Source: Methylococcales bacterium
GTDB taxonomy: Bacteria; Pseudomonadota; Gammaproteobacteria; Methylococcales; Methylomonadaceae
Direction: 5' to 3'
Assembly: GCA_026399095.1 (NCBI GenBank)
Contig: JAPLRP010000019.1
Span: forward strand, 96,584 to 160,583
DNA length: 64,000 nt
The notes below the pieces were generated by a model, which made no database searches, was not told the DNA's origin, and saw only the letters and a program-made list of their open reading frames with translations. How positions within the stretch are numbered: the first letter of the stretch is position 1; every line of letters starts with the position of its first letter. Of the stretch, positions 1-9,190 are shown in pieces. The translations under genes were made by a program, and so were the position numbers.

Positions 1-694
1 ATGGACTGACGTATCTCATGTAGTGATGTGCATTTTTACCACAGTTAAACAATAAATCAAGAATAGTCACGCCATGAGTAAAATCGCCCCAGAGTTGCGG
101 ATAGTCTGAGTAGCCAGTGTAATCAAACCAAGTTAGCTTGATGCCCATGTCTGTAAAGATAGCTTCTTCAACATAATCCTTGGCAGCAGGGCCTGAGATG
201 TATTCAGTACCACCAGCCTGAACACAAAGATCAGCCAAGCGCTCGGTTTTTCCATCAAGTAATTTATAGTCCCATGAATTACTGATTATTGTATTGATAC
301 CCAAGTAATGGCATACGGCTTCGATAAAGCGGCGATTTAATTGGGATAGTTGGGTGTAAGCGTCAGCGGTATAGAGAGGCTCAAGCCATGCCGCGATTTC
401 ATTAAAGTGTGGTGTGCGGCGATAGTTTTGCACCAACGCTTTCCAATGAACGGCCCTCCAGTCTGAACCATCAATTTCGGTATCACGGATTTTTTGATGA
501 TACTTACCCTTGACTTGCACAGGAACAGTTAACCACTGTATACCCTGTGGCGTCTTGATTTGATTACGGTTGCGCCAATCTCGGCGGGTATATTGCATGT
601 CATCATAGAGGATAAACTCATCAACAGCCGCGATCATGTCGAAATAGCCTTTCCAGGGGATATAGTTAGATTGAAGAATGGCGATTTTTTTCAT
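1..694 (-). CDS. WbqC family protein (3' end beyond window)
   Basis: Reading leftwards from an ATG at 694, the frame stays open to the window edge and gives 231 residues beginning [20 protein letters not shown]. The opening, the YIPWKGYFD block, the [14 protein letters not shown] block and the closing [11 protein letters not shown] stretch are typical of WbqC-like proteins (about 230-240 aa), so only a few residues are missing. WbqC genes are regularly found in O-antigen or surface-glycan clusters; their biochemical role is poorly defined. The acyltransferase and methyltransferase genes that follow on the same strand side fit a surface polysaccharide context. Family call is firm; function is inference. 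Confidence 0.88.
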   Translation of the reverse strand, partial: MKKIAILQSNYIPWKGYFDMIAAVDEFILYDDMQYTRRDWRNRNQIKTPQGIQWLTVPVQVKGKYHQKIRDTEIDGSDWRAVHWKALVQNYRRTPHFNEIAAWLEPLYTADAYTQLSQLNRRFIEAVCHYLGINTIISNSWDYKLLDGKTERLADLCVQAGGTEYISGPAAKDYVEEAIFTDMGIKLTWFDYTGYSDYPQLWGDFTHGVTILDLLFNCGKNAHHYMRYVSP

Positions 695-1378
695 ATGCCC
701 ATTATATCTCGTAGATAATAAACAATCAGATTTTATCTAAGCACCATGTTAATAAATTGAAGAGCTATTATCTCTAACCTTGATGGCACATGACACAGCT
801 AGTAATTTACCCTACCTGATGATCCGTAAATTAAGGGATTCAGGTAAATAAGTAAACACATCCAATGGATTGTTAATGCCACTATAATTGATGCGAGACA
901 CTCTATCTGGTTACCGCGACCCATTATAAATAACGCCAGACATTTTGCCTCGTTACAGCGTGCCACCATAAATGTCGCCCAACATTTTGCTTCGTTAGCG
1001 CATTCCACAACGTGGTACAGCAATCCCATATTATAAAATGGTCTTACCAAATAAGTGGTAGCACTTACCTTATAGTGAGTCTTTATATTACCCTAATGAA
1101 TAACTCTATCCATTAGGTGGACATTAAATGACACCATGTGTTTAACGAAGACCATGTTGTAATAATCTAAGCACATTCTGTGGGTTGAATAAATTAACAA
1201 CGTTGCCGAACTCTCAACATCATATTAATCAAGTTTGTTGAGCAGAATAAAGCCTAAATTAGGTAGCTTATCTTTTGGATCTTGTTATTGGGCAGGGTAA
1301 TGAAAGGTTTAAAGATTTTGCTGCAAAAACTCGACTTGCTAGCCAAACAAATACAATTGATATAATCACCTGCGTACA
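695..1378. other. Non-coding interval with degenerate repeats
   Basis: No convincing gene lies here. Apart from the 42-bp repeat block described separately, I see only AT-rich sequence. The open frame on the minus strand at 799-1050 and a short open stretch on the plus strand both follow from the repeat period being divisible by three, not from coding selection. The right part (about 1080-1250) has scattered words shared with the repeat, suggesting decayed copies. Confidence 0.5.
856..1023. repeat. Degenerate 42-bp tandem repeat, four recognisable units
   Basis: Units start at 856, 898, 940 and 982, exactly 42 bp apart. Units two and three agree at about 28 of 42 positions; units three and four share ACATTTTGC(C/T)TCGTTA at their starts. 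The word CACCAT at 964 recurs at 1132, exactly four periods later, so the array probably once extended further right. In translation the plus strand gives 14-residue repeats such as HFASLQRATINVAQ and the minus strand gives CNEAKCLALFIMGR-like repeats, but neither reading has a ribosome binding site. Confidence 0.7.
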
Positions 1379-3436
1379 TCAGTTAAGAATATTATTAATT
1401 AATAAATCTCTTGCCAGATAATCTGAAGCGATAGGCGTCAAATGTCCATGATCAAAGCTGGTTATTCCTGTTTTTTTATCATCACCTATTCTTGTTAAAC
1501 AACCTGAGTCATTACATAAAGCACTTATTACATCCACAAAAACCAAATGCTTTGCTTTAAGGAATTGTGTTTTCAGCGAAGCATTTGCATTTATTGTTTT
1601 TTCGTCAATATTTACAAAGGTTCTTTCTGGTGTATTACTCCATAAATTGCGCATTATTATTTTAGGTAAATCACTTTTCCAATGAGGAGCTGGCCCAGTA
1701 AATATTACTTTGTGGACGCCGCTTACCAATAAAAGGTCGCCTATTTCATTTAATTCGTTAAATTGATGTCCATCGGCTTGTGCCATAATGACTACACTGG
1801 GTTTTATTTCTTGTATTGTTTTTAATGCAAACTGATTCGATCTTTGGCAATAATCATTGCTGGCATCTTTTTGAAACTTAGTGCTTGGAGGGCAGCCGGA
1901 ACTGGCTACTATTAGGATTTGCCAGTCATCCGGGATGTTGTTGTTTAAGCCAAAATAAAGCTGTTGTGCATGTGAATCGCCCCATATAAACAAAATATTT
2001 TTCTTTTTGGGATCCGGATTTGGCGTATAACACGTTTTATCGATATGTAATTTAGGTGTTTTTGTTACGTTACTAATACGATGCTTTTCATAATCATAAA
2101 AATCACAATCGTTACGGTACTTGGCGGCCATGCCTGTTGCTTCGAAATAATTTTGTTTAGGCAGGCTGTTTTCAAAATAATTTGCAAAATCATTTTTTTC
2201 TTTACTTCGAAAACCATAACCTTGAAAGCCATCATTTTTGTATAAAACATAGCCACCAGAACCCACTAATAGCATTAAAGTGATTAATATATAAACGGTG
2301 CTATTACTTTTAGCTTTTAGTCGAATGGGCTTTTCAATCAACTGATAGGTCAACCAAGCAAGTATAATTGACACTAAAAGTGCAATACTGCGCATTTTTA
2401 GAGACGCTTCACCTTCCAAAATACAAGCAAACGACAATAAAGGCCAATGCCATAAATACAGGGGGAAACTGATCAAGCCAAACCATACCAATAGTCGGTT
2501 TGATAAAACGATACGGTTGAACCCTGCTTGTGTACCAGCTGAAATTATCAGCGCTGCGCCGAGTGTTGGTAATAAAGCCCAAGTGCCAGGGAAATGTCGA
2601 TCCTTGTTAAGGATTAAAAGTCCGTAGCCTATTAAAGCAGCACCCAGAAGCGACTGGGCATTACGTAATGTGCGGAGGTTTTCTTTAGGGAGGCCCGTCC
2701 ATATGACAGCAACTAACCACCCATCAAGTTTTTGTTTTTGTGTCGCGAATAGATTTGGCTTATACAAAGTAACATAGGCCAATATTGAACCTATTAATAA
2801 CTCCCAAAAACGTGTTTGTGGTGAATAAAAAGTGGCTATGGCATCACCCCGTATTCCTTTAACATTCAAAATAAAGGAGAAAATGGCGATGACTATCGAA
2901 ATAGTTAATAAATTGAACTTCTTTTTCCAGGCAGCCCATAATAGCAACGGCCAAACAATATAAAACTGTTCTTCAATCCCAAGCGTCCATAGGTGCAATA
3001 ATGGTTTGGTATCGGCAGTATTGTCAAAGTAGCCGCTTTCATTCCAAAACATGAAATTAGCAATAAATCCGGCGCCACCCGCTATGTGTTTGCCAAGTTG
3101 TTTATATTCATCTGCTAAAAGTGCAAACCAACCGAAGATAAGGCAGGCAATTAATACGAGTAGTAATGCAGGAAATATGCGCTTAATTCGACGACTGTAA
3201 AACTCAATAAAGCTAAAAGTGTGATGATCTAAATTATCAAAAATAATGGTGGAGATTAAATAACCCGAGATGACGAAGAAAATGTCGACGCCAATAAATC
3301 CACCCTTAAGGGAAAGTGGAAACGCATGAAAACAAATAACAGAAATAACCGCTATTGCGCGTAAGCCATCAATGTCAGCACGATATTTAGGATGAGATAA
3401 ATGTTCGGGCTTTTGTATTGCTTTAAGAGATGGCAT
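1379..3436 (-). CDS. OafA/YrhL-type acyltransferase with C-terminal SGNH domain
   Basis: 685-residue membrane protein. The N-terminal two thirds is an acyltransferase-3 domain: it opens with YRADIDGLRAIAV (residues 18-30), has the conserved His at 37 and GVDIFFVISGYLI, and carries about ten hydrophobic segments. The C-terminal part is an SGNH hydrolase-like domain with GDSH at 486-489 and a closing DHGH at 662-665, giving the Ser and Asp/His positions expected for the family. Such fusions O-acetylate or otherwise acylate lipopolysaccharide, peptidoglycan or exopolysaccharide on the periplasmic side. Acceptor unknown here. The start is preceded by AAGGAGGGTATAAA-type Shine-Dalgarno sequence read on the minus strand as an AAAAA-rich leader, so the ATG at 3436 is only moderately certain. 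Confidence 0.9.
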   Translation of the reverse strand: MPSLKAIQKPEHLSHPKYRADIDGLRAIAVISVICFHAFPLSLKGGFIGVDIFFVISGYLISTIIFDNLDHHTFSFIEFYSRRIKRIFPALLLVLIACLIFGWFALLADEYKQLGKHIAGGAGFIANFMFWNESGYFDNTADTKPLLHLWTLGIEEQFYIVWPLLLWAAWKKKFNLLTISIVIAIFSFILNVKGIRGDAIATFYSPQTRFWELLIGSILAYVTLYKPNLFATQKQKLDGWLVAVIWTGLPKENLRTLRNAQSLLGAALIGYGLLILNKDRHFPGTWALLPTLGAALIISAGTQAGFNRIVLSNRLLVWFGLISFPLYLWHWPLLSFACILEGEASLKMRSIALLVSIILAWLTYQLIEKPIRLKAKSNSTVYILITLMLLVGSGGYVLYKNDGFQGYGFRSKEKNDFANYFENSLPKQNYFEATGMAAKYRNDCDFYDYEKHRISNVTKTPKLHIDKTCYTPNPDPKKKNILFIWGDSHAQQLYFGLNNNIPDDWQILIVASSGCPPSTKFQKDASNDYCQRSNQFALKTIQEIKPSVVIMAQADGHQFNELNEIGDLLLVSGVHKVIFTGPAPHWKSDLPKIIMRNLWSNTPERTFVNIDEKTINANASLKTQFLKAKHLVFVDVISALCNDSGCLTRIGDDKKTGITSFDHGHLTPIASDYLARDLLINNILN

Positions 3437-3564
3437 TTTTTAAGGAGGGTATAAAATAGTAAAGTTAATATTTTATACTAAATGTATTGTTTCTTATAAA
3501 GCGTTGGCCGGTTATAGGTGCCAGCCACGCAATAAAAAATTAAACTTGAGCGCGCGTTAAATGG

Positions 3565-4422
3565 TTAGGCTTGTTTGTTAGCCCGTAAATAAACTTCCAT
3601 CTGATGGCCTTTATTGAAAAGTTGTGCGGGTAGATTTAGTAACTCAGTAAGAATTTTTATTGTTCTGTATAAAATGTGCGGAAGTTCGTCTTTTTCATAA
3701 AATTTAACAAAATGTGTGACGACTTTTACCGTACTGAAACCAGTTTGCGACGCTAGCTGGTTTAGTGACTTTGGAGAAAAGAAACTAATATGACCACCAT
3801 GACGATTCATATCAAAAAAGTCCCATTTATTTTTACGAACTTGCCGAGTCCAACTATCTGTATTCCCCGTTCCGACCAGCAGAATGCCGTTTGGGCGTAA
3901 AATGCGAGCGCATTCATTTAATAACGCAATAGGATCAGAAATATGCTCAATAACCTCATGTAGCGTTATCGCGTCAAAAGAATTGTCTTCAAAACCAACG
4001 TCATTTAAAAAACCAAAATGAATCTTTAGCCCTCTTTTAATTCCGTCATTAACCGCTTTTTCTGAGGGATCAACACCTTCGGCTTGAAGTCCTAAATTCT
4101 TGGCAATAAATACAAATGAACCATTGGAAGAGCCCACATCCAAAATCCGAATGTCCGCGTTATTTTTTGATAGTAATCTCGCTATGTGATTAATATCTTT
4201 TTTCCTTCGTTGCAGTAATCGCGCGTAATCTTTTTTTGACGGCCAGGTTCCTTCTTCACTGTTCCAGTCTTGATTGGATTTTTCATAGCGCTCTTTATTG
4301 CAAGAGCTAAGGAGTTGCCCACAGGATGAACATTCTTTTAGCTCGCCTTCCGCAACAATAAGTTTGGATGAAGATAATATTGAATAACATCCATTTGGGC
4401 ATGTTTTGAATAAATTATTCAT
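3565..4422 (-). CDS. Class I SAM methyltransferase with N-terminal zinc-ribbon-like segment
   Basis: 285 residues. Cysteines at 8, 12, 31, 34 and 41 (CPNGC ... CSSC ... C) look like a small zinc-binding knuckle. A Rossmann methyltransferase domain follows: motif I ILDVGSSNGS near residues 93-102, the post-motif acidic residue in GVDPS, and LHEVIEHI plus ARILRPNG typical of Methyltransf_11/23 proteins. This two-part architecture is common for small-molecule or sugar methyltransferases in polysaccharide clusters. It lies 128 bp downstream-oriented of the divergent MBOAT gene and is read toward the OafA-type gene. Substrate cannot be deduced. Confidence 0.83.
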   Translation of the reverse strand: MNNLFKTCPNGCYSILSSSKLIVAEGELKECSSCGQLLSSCNKERYEKSNQDWNSEEGTWPSKKDYARLLQRRKKDINHIARLLSKNNADIRILDVGSSNGSFVFIAKNLGLQAEGVDPSEKAVNDGIKRGLKIHFGFLNDVGFEDNSFDAITLHEVIEHISDPIALLNECARILRPNGILLVGTGNTDSWTRQVRKNKWDFFDMNRHGGHISFFSPKSLNQLASQTGFSTVKVVTHFVKFYEKDELPHILYRTIKILTELLNLPAQLFNKGHQMEVYLRANKQA

Positions 4423-4806
4423 AGGTGTTTTTAAGGTGGGTTGTATAATTGAACATTATATTTCGTTTAATGTTACAGATTACCCCCCATCACGTCTAGC
4501 ATTTATGCCTACCCATCTGGAATAACAATTAAGATTTTCGAGGGATTATCTGGCTGATTGATGGTTATTGATGAGATCGGATAATTCGGTTCTTTGGGCT
4601 TTAAATTGGCCGTTTGATTAATAAGATCAACGGTCTTTTATTATCAGATTTAAGGTGCAAACAGTCAATAATGTCCGAGTTTTTTCTGTGAAAAGGTAGT
4701 CGATCACTTTTATTCTTATTCCTTCTGATGTTTAAGCAGTTGCTATGTTTTAATGGTAGCTTTTATATCTGACTTAGATAACCTAAATAGAAAACAGATA
4801 TCACCT
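4423..4806. other. Divergent intergenic region
   Basis: About 380 bp between the methyltransferase and MBOAT genes, which are transcribed away from each other. It must hold promoters for both directions but I could not single out convincing -35/-10 pairs. No small gene with a ribosome binding site was seen. Confidence 0.4.
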
Positions 4807-6345
4807 ATGTTATTTAATTCACACGTTTTTATTTTTTTATTTCTTCCAATAGTTTTTTTCGGGTTTTATGGTTTAGCTCGATACAGTCAGAATTTAGCCG
4901 CGCTTTGGCTTACGGGAGCATCATTATTTTTTTATGGCTGGTGGGATGTGCGCTTTGTCGGGCTGCTTGTTGGCTCTATCTTGTTTAATTATGGCGCGGG
5001 TTATTTGATAGGACATCGATTTCTTAATAAACCAAAATTTATTCTGACCTGCGCTATTTTATCTAACCTAATTTTGCTGGGTTATTTTAAGTATGCCAAT
5101 TTTTTTATTGATAATCTGAATGATATTACTGGTGCTGCACTCTCGATCAGAGAGTTTATTCTCCCGTTGGGTATTTCTTTTTTCACCTTCACCCAGATTG
5201 CTTTTCTGGTAGATACCTATCAAGGTAAAGTAAAAGAATATAATTTTATTCACTATACATTATTTGTTACCTATTTCCCGCATCTGATCGCCGGTCCTGT
5301 TCTGCATCATAAAGAAATGATGCCACAATTTGCCGAACCTTCAACCTATCGCTTCAACCATGACAATCTGTTAATAGGGCTGACTATTTTTTTCATGGGC
5401 TTGTTTAAAAAAGTGGTAGCTGCGGATGGCATTGCAACCTATGTAGGTCCTGTTTTTTCTGCACATACCTCGGGTATCGAACTTACTTTTTTAGATGCTT
5501 GGGGTGGAGCGCTATGTTACACCTTACAGTTGTATTTTGATTTTTCTGGTTATTCCGACATGGCAATAGGACTATCCCGGTTATTTGGCGTAACACTTCC
5601 GCTCAATTTTCATTCACCCTATAAAGCAGTCAACATCATTGATTTTTGGCGGCGTTGGCACATGACGTTGTCACAATTTCTTCGTGATTATCTTTATATT
5701 CCGTTGGGTGGCAATCGCAACGGCTCTTTGCGTCGCTACTCAAATTTGTTGATTACCATGCTCTTGGGAGGATTATGGCATGGTGCCGGTTGGACTTATA
5801 TAGTATGGGGTGGTCTTCATGGCAGTTATTTGGTAATTAATCACGGCTGGCAACGATTACATAAGTGCTTCTGGCATAAGCCACCATCAAAATTCATGCA
5901 TGCATTTTCTGTATTGATTACTTTTTTGGCTGTCGTTGTTGCTTGGGTAGTTTTCAGGGCGGATAGTGTTAATAGTGCGCTGGCCATACTTAAAGCCATG
6001 GCAGGTGTGAATGGTTTTAATCTGCCAGATGCTTGGCTGTTAAAATGGGGTGGCTTGGGTCAATGGTTGGTGCATCAGGGTGTCGAATTTAACAATACCA
6101 ACAGGCTCTTTAAGGGGGGGGAGATTAACTGGATTATTGTTTCTTTACTTATTGTTTGGATGGCACCCAATAGCCAACAAATAATGGCCAATTTTAAACC
6201 GGCTCTCAACATGTCAGGTTGTGGAGCCGCAAAGCGGTTACTTTGGAAGCCTTCTTATACTTGGTTAGTCGCCAGTGCTTTATGCGCTTCATTCTCAATA
6301 CTGTCTATCTCGAAAGTATCCGAGTTTATTTATTTTCAGTTTTAA
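4807..6345 (+). CDS. MBOAT family O-acyltransferase (AlgI-like)
   Basis: 512 residues from the ATG at 4807, chosen over the ATG at 4753 because family members characteristically begin MLFNS(Y/H)xFIFLFLP, exactly what is seen here. It is a polytopic membrane protein with the MBOAT landmarks: LYFDFSGYSDMAIG, NFHSPYKAVNIIDFWRRWH, LRDYLYIPLGGNR, and the catalytic-histidine region GLWHGAGWTYIVWGGLHG. AlgI-type proteins move acetyl or other acyl groups across the inner membrane for alginate or other glycan O-acylation. The gene downstream encodes an anchored SGNH-like protein, the usual partner class (AlgJ/AlgX, DltD, PatB). Alginate biosynthesis genes are not visible, so the acceptor is open. Confidence 0.92.
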   Translation: MLFNSHVFIFLFLPIVFFGFYGLARYSQNLAALWLTGASLFFYGWWDVRFVGLLVGSILFNYGAGYLIGHRFLNKPKFILTCAILSNLILLGYFKYANFFIDNLNDITGAALSIREFILPLGISFFTFTQIAFLVDTYQGKVKEYNFIHYTLFVTYFPHLIAGPVLHHKEMMPQFAEPSTYRFNHDNLLIGLTIFFMGLFKKVVAADGIATYVGPVFSAHTSGIELTFLDAWGGALCYTLQLYFDFSGYSDMAIGLSRLFGVTLPLNFHSPYKAVNIIDFWRRWHMTLSQFLRDYLYIPLGGNRNGSLRRYSNLLITMLLGGLWHGAGWTYIVWGGLHGSYLVINHGWQRLHKCFWHKPPSKFMHAFSVLITFLAVVVAWVVFRADSVNSALAILKAMAGVNGFNLPDAWLLKWGGLGQWLVHQGVEFNNTNRLFKGGEINWIIVSLLIVWMAPNSQQIMANFKPALNMSGCGAAKRLLWKPSYTWLVASALCASFSILSISKVSEFIYFQF

Positions 6346-6353
6346 GACTCATC

Positions 6354-7523
6354 ATGACGAATAAACAGTTTCTTATCAGATTTTTGTCTTTAAGCGTTTT
6401 CTTTTTATTATTATTCGGATTATTCAATCGTATCGTAGATCCCTTTTGGTTATATCGAGATAGTGAGATCAAGGGCTTTAATAGCATAAAACCGGCGTAT
6501 GGTAATTATGAGCGCCAAATCAAACCGATTTTAGTATTACATGATCAGCCCGAAGCTATCATTCTAGGTAGTTCTTACGCAGAAATTGGGTTTGATCCAA
6601 GCAACACGTTCTTTTCCGAAAAGGATCATTTAAAAGGGATGAACCTTGCCTTAGCGCGAGCTAAAGACGATGAGGTGCAGTGTAATTTTGAGTTTGCAGT
6701 GACCCATTCAAAGATCAAACGTGCGTTAATCGGGATTCACCCGACCGGTATGTCGCAAAGTGATTGTAAAAAATTTGCACAGCTTGGTGAAATAAACAAG
6801 TTGGAGCTTTTGCTGTCCATGTCATCTGTTCGTGATTCTATCAAAACCATAACCAATCAAAAGAATTCCAAAGCGACTCACACTGAAAATGGTAGGTACT
6901 TTTTTGAGAGAGATAAGCCAGGTGTTAATATTCGGTTTGGTGAAGACTTTGTTCGCTATAAGAAACAAGATCCTCGATGTGTTAAGGCATCGAATACGCC
7001 TTTTACTTCGGATGTTGCTAATGCTGTTGATTTAAGTGGTCTGAAGAAGCTGATAAGTTTAGCCAAAAAACATGATATAGAATTGGTTTTATTTGTCTAT
7101 CCCCGGCACGCTTACAGCTTGGAATTGGATAATCAATGTGGCGCCCAAGATACTTACTGGCGTGGCATGAAAGAAATAGCGAAGTTGATTGAGGCAGAAG
7201 CTCAGCCAACTAGGGTAAAGGCTTGGCAATTTTATGATTACAATTATTTAACGACAGAAGCGATTGGAACCACCGCTAAATATTGGCAGGACTCAAGACA
7301 TTTTAACGTTGAAATGGGTAATGAAATGCTAAAGACTATGTTTGATAAAAATGCTATCGAACCAAAATTTGGCAAGTTAATTACCACTAACACGATTGAA
7401 ACTGATTTCAGATCTTTTTTACAAGGTCGCTCTGATTATTTGCAAAGTCATCCTGAATTTCAGTCGGAATTGCAAAAACTCGAAGATATATGTTTGGATC
7501 CGATTAATAGGTGTAACCCTTAA
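6354..7523 (+). CDS. Membrane-anchored SGNH-like protein, partner of the MBOAT acyltransferase
   Basis: 389 residues from the ATG at 6354, only 8 bp after the MBOAT stop; a longer frame overlapping the MBOAT gene is unlikely to be translated. It has an N-terminal signal anchor (about residues 7-22) followed by a periplasmic domain. IILGSSYAEIGFDP resembles the GDS/GxS nucleophile block of AlgJ/AlgX/DltD-type SGNH proteins, and a late DSRHFNVEMG segment may supply the His. In analogous pairs the MBOAT protein exports the acyl group and the SGNH protein transfers it. This call rests on position, topology and weak motifs. Confidence 0.68.
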   Translation: MTNKQFLIRFLSLSVFFLLLFGLFNRIVDPFWLYRDSEIKGFNSIKPAYGNYERQIKPILVLHDQPEAIILGSSYAEIGFDPSNTFFSEKDHLKGMNLALARAKDDEVQCNFEFAVTHSKIKRALIGIHPTGMSQSDCKKFAQLGEINKLELLLSMSSVRDSIKTITNQKNSKATHTENGRYFFERDKPGVNIRFGEDFVRYKKQDPRCVKASNTPFTSDVANAVDLSGLKKLISLAKKHDIELVLFVYPRHAYSLELDNQCGAQDTYWRGMKEIAKLIEAEAQPTRVKAWQFYDYNYLTTEAIGTTAKYWQDSRHFNVEMGNEMLKTMFDKNAIEPKFGKLITTNTIETDFRSFLQGRSDYLQSHPEFQSELQKLEDICLDPINRCNP

Positions 7524-7715
7524 TTCCTATTAAATAAGGGTTAAATAGAAGCGAGATAAAAAGTTACCTAGTTATATTCAAAGCTTGTTCACGCGTAACT
7601 TTGATTATTTTCAGGCAACTTTGATTACACTGATTGTGATTTAACTATTATCAAGTTTGACACTATGCGCTAAAGAAACTAAGGCGCTAAACCTATTATG
7701 ATCGCTCCTGTTAAA

Positions 7716-8342
7716 TTATTTTTTTGCAGTGCTTTCTTGTTTTATAAGCATATTCATAACTTCAATCATCTTTTCATGAGAGCCTGCCAAGGTACCGTTG
7801 GTTTTATATTTACCATTGATGATGATGGCCGGAACACCGGTAATGCCGTATTTAGCTGCTAAGAGAGGTGCTTCACGCATTTGTGAATCTACCCCAAAAG
7901 AATTATAGGCTTCTTTGAATTGGGCCTCATTAACCCCATGAGCCGCAAAAAATTTGGCTAATGATTCTTCGGTATCAAGACTTTCTTTTTTGTTTTGTAT
8001 GGCATCAAATAAATCGCTATTCACTTTGTCAACAATACCGAGTGCTTCGGCGGTGTAATAAGCTTTGGCATGTTTGCTCCAAAGTTCATTAAATGCAGCG
8101 GGTTGTCGGATAAATTCTACATTCTTGGGTAGGGTTTTAGACCATTTTTCAAGCAAAGGCTCAAAGGCATAGCAATGGGGACAGCCATACCAAAAGAATT
8201 CGATGACTTCAATTTTATCCGGATTTTGAGTGGGCTGCGCCGGTGAAAGTATTTCATACCCAACTGCAGGTTCTGCTTTTAGTAGAAAAGAACTGGAAAA
8301 TAATAAGATTAACAGGCTTGTTTGAGCGATTTTTTTAAGCAT
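7716..8342 (-). CDS. dsbA: Periplasmic thiol:disulfide interchange protein DsbA
   Basis: 208 residues with a hydrophobic signal sequence over the first 23. The thioredoxin-fold active site is FFWYGCPHCYAFEP with Cys54-Pro-His-Cys57, the CPHC signature of DsbA, and the cis-Pro loop appears as GITGVPAIIING. DsbA oxidises cysteine pairs in exported proteins. It follows the cytochrome c4 gene on the same strand after 75 bp, an arrangement conserved in pseudomonads and relatives, and may depend on cytochrome biogenesis-linked redox chemistry. No dsbB is present here. Confidence 0.94.
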   Translation of the reverse strand: MLKKIAQTSLLILLFSSSFLLKAEPAVGYEILSPAQPTQNPDKIEVIEFFWYGCPHCYAFEPLLEKWSKTLPKNVEFIRQPAAFNELWSKHAKAYYTAEALGIVDKVNSDLFDAIQNKKESLDTEESLAKFFAAHGVNEAQFKEAYNSFGVDSQMREAPLLAAKYGITGVPAIIINGKYKTNGTLAGSHEKMIEVMNMLIKQESTAKK

Positions 8343-8417
8343 TGTTTAGTTCTCAATAAGTGTGCGTTTTAGATAAAAATAATAAGTAAGATAGATCTTG
8401 GGTGTTATTTAGCGTCT

Positions 8418-9077
8418 TTATTTCATCATTGAAATGCGATAAGAAACCGCTTTGATTTCGTCATCAGTCATTTTCTTGGCAATCATGTGCATCATGTTTT
8501 CAGGGTTATTACTGCGTGTGTCGGTTTTAAAATCAGTGAGAGTCTTGATTAGATAATCGGCATGTTGAGATCTTAATGCCGGAAATGCCGCTGGTTTATT
8601 ACCTTCTCCTAAGGGGCCATGACAGGCGATGCAAGCTGAAACTTCTCTAGGTAGGTCGCCGTTGCGATAGAGATCGCTGCCTTGAGCAATAATGCTTTGG
8701 ATGGTTACTTTGCTGTCTGACTTTTCGTCTTCGTCATCATCTAAAACCGGTAAATCGTTTGCCGAAATTTCTTGTGCCGCATAGTAAGCGGCAATATCGG
8801 CCATGTCTTCATCACTTAATCCGGAAGCAATGGCAGTCATCATGGGGTTTTTACGCGCGCCTGTTTTAAAGGCTTGTAACTGTTTGATGAGGTAAGAAGA
8901 ATGCTGCTGGGCAAGCTTGGGGAATGTTGATACCATGCTGTTACCATTGTCACCATGACAACTGATACAAGAGGCGGCTTTTTCTTTTCCTGCGTTAATA
9001 GAGCCTTCTGCATGTAAAATACCTGAAGTACTGGTAAACGCCAGGGCTAGTGAAAGTGCCAGCAGTTCTTTTTTCAT
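8418..9077 (-). CDS. Diheme cytochrome c4
   Basis: 219 residues with a signal peptide ending around HAEG (21-24). Two c-type heme sites, CISCH at 37-41 and CIACH at 149-153, sit in two similar halves, each followed by a Met-rich segment likely to provide the axial ligand (NPMMTAIA; MMHMIAKKM). This is the cytochrome c4 pattern: a periplasmic, membrane-associated electron carrier toward terminal oxidases. The linker between the domains holds an acidic run (DDDEDEKSD, about 113-121) that lengthens the protein slightly. Divergent from engB with about 110 bp between them. Confidence 0.93.
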   Translation of the reverse strand: MKKELLALSLALAFTSTSGILHAEGSINAGKEKAASCISCHGDNGNSMVSTFPKLAQQHSSYLIKQLQAFKTGARKNPMMTAIASGLSDEDMADIAAYYAAQEISANDLPVLDDDEDEKSDSKVTIQSIIAQGSDLYRNGDLPREVSACIACHGPLGEGNKPAAFPALRSQHADYLIKTLTDFKTDTRSNNPENMMHMIAKKMTDDEIKAVSYRISMMK

Positions 9078-9190
9078 CGATTTCCCCTTTGGAATAATGT
9101 AGTCATTTTACGGTAGCCTAGAATGTATATATGCAGGCTACTGAGTGTAGCCAGATTCTACCCTAATTAGCAAGCTTAAGCGAGGCAACG

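Noticed and set aside
799..1050. Open frame of 83 codons on the minus strand
   Set aside because: It is a by-product of the 42-bp repeat (length divisible by three), lacks a ribosome binding site and has an odd Cys-rich composition.
7515..7542. AACCCTTA / TAAGGGTT hairpin at the end of the SGNH-like gene as a terminator
   Set aside because: The stem is short, overlaps the stop codon and no T run follows.
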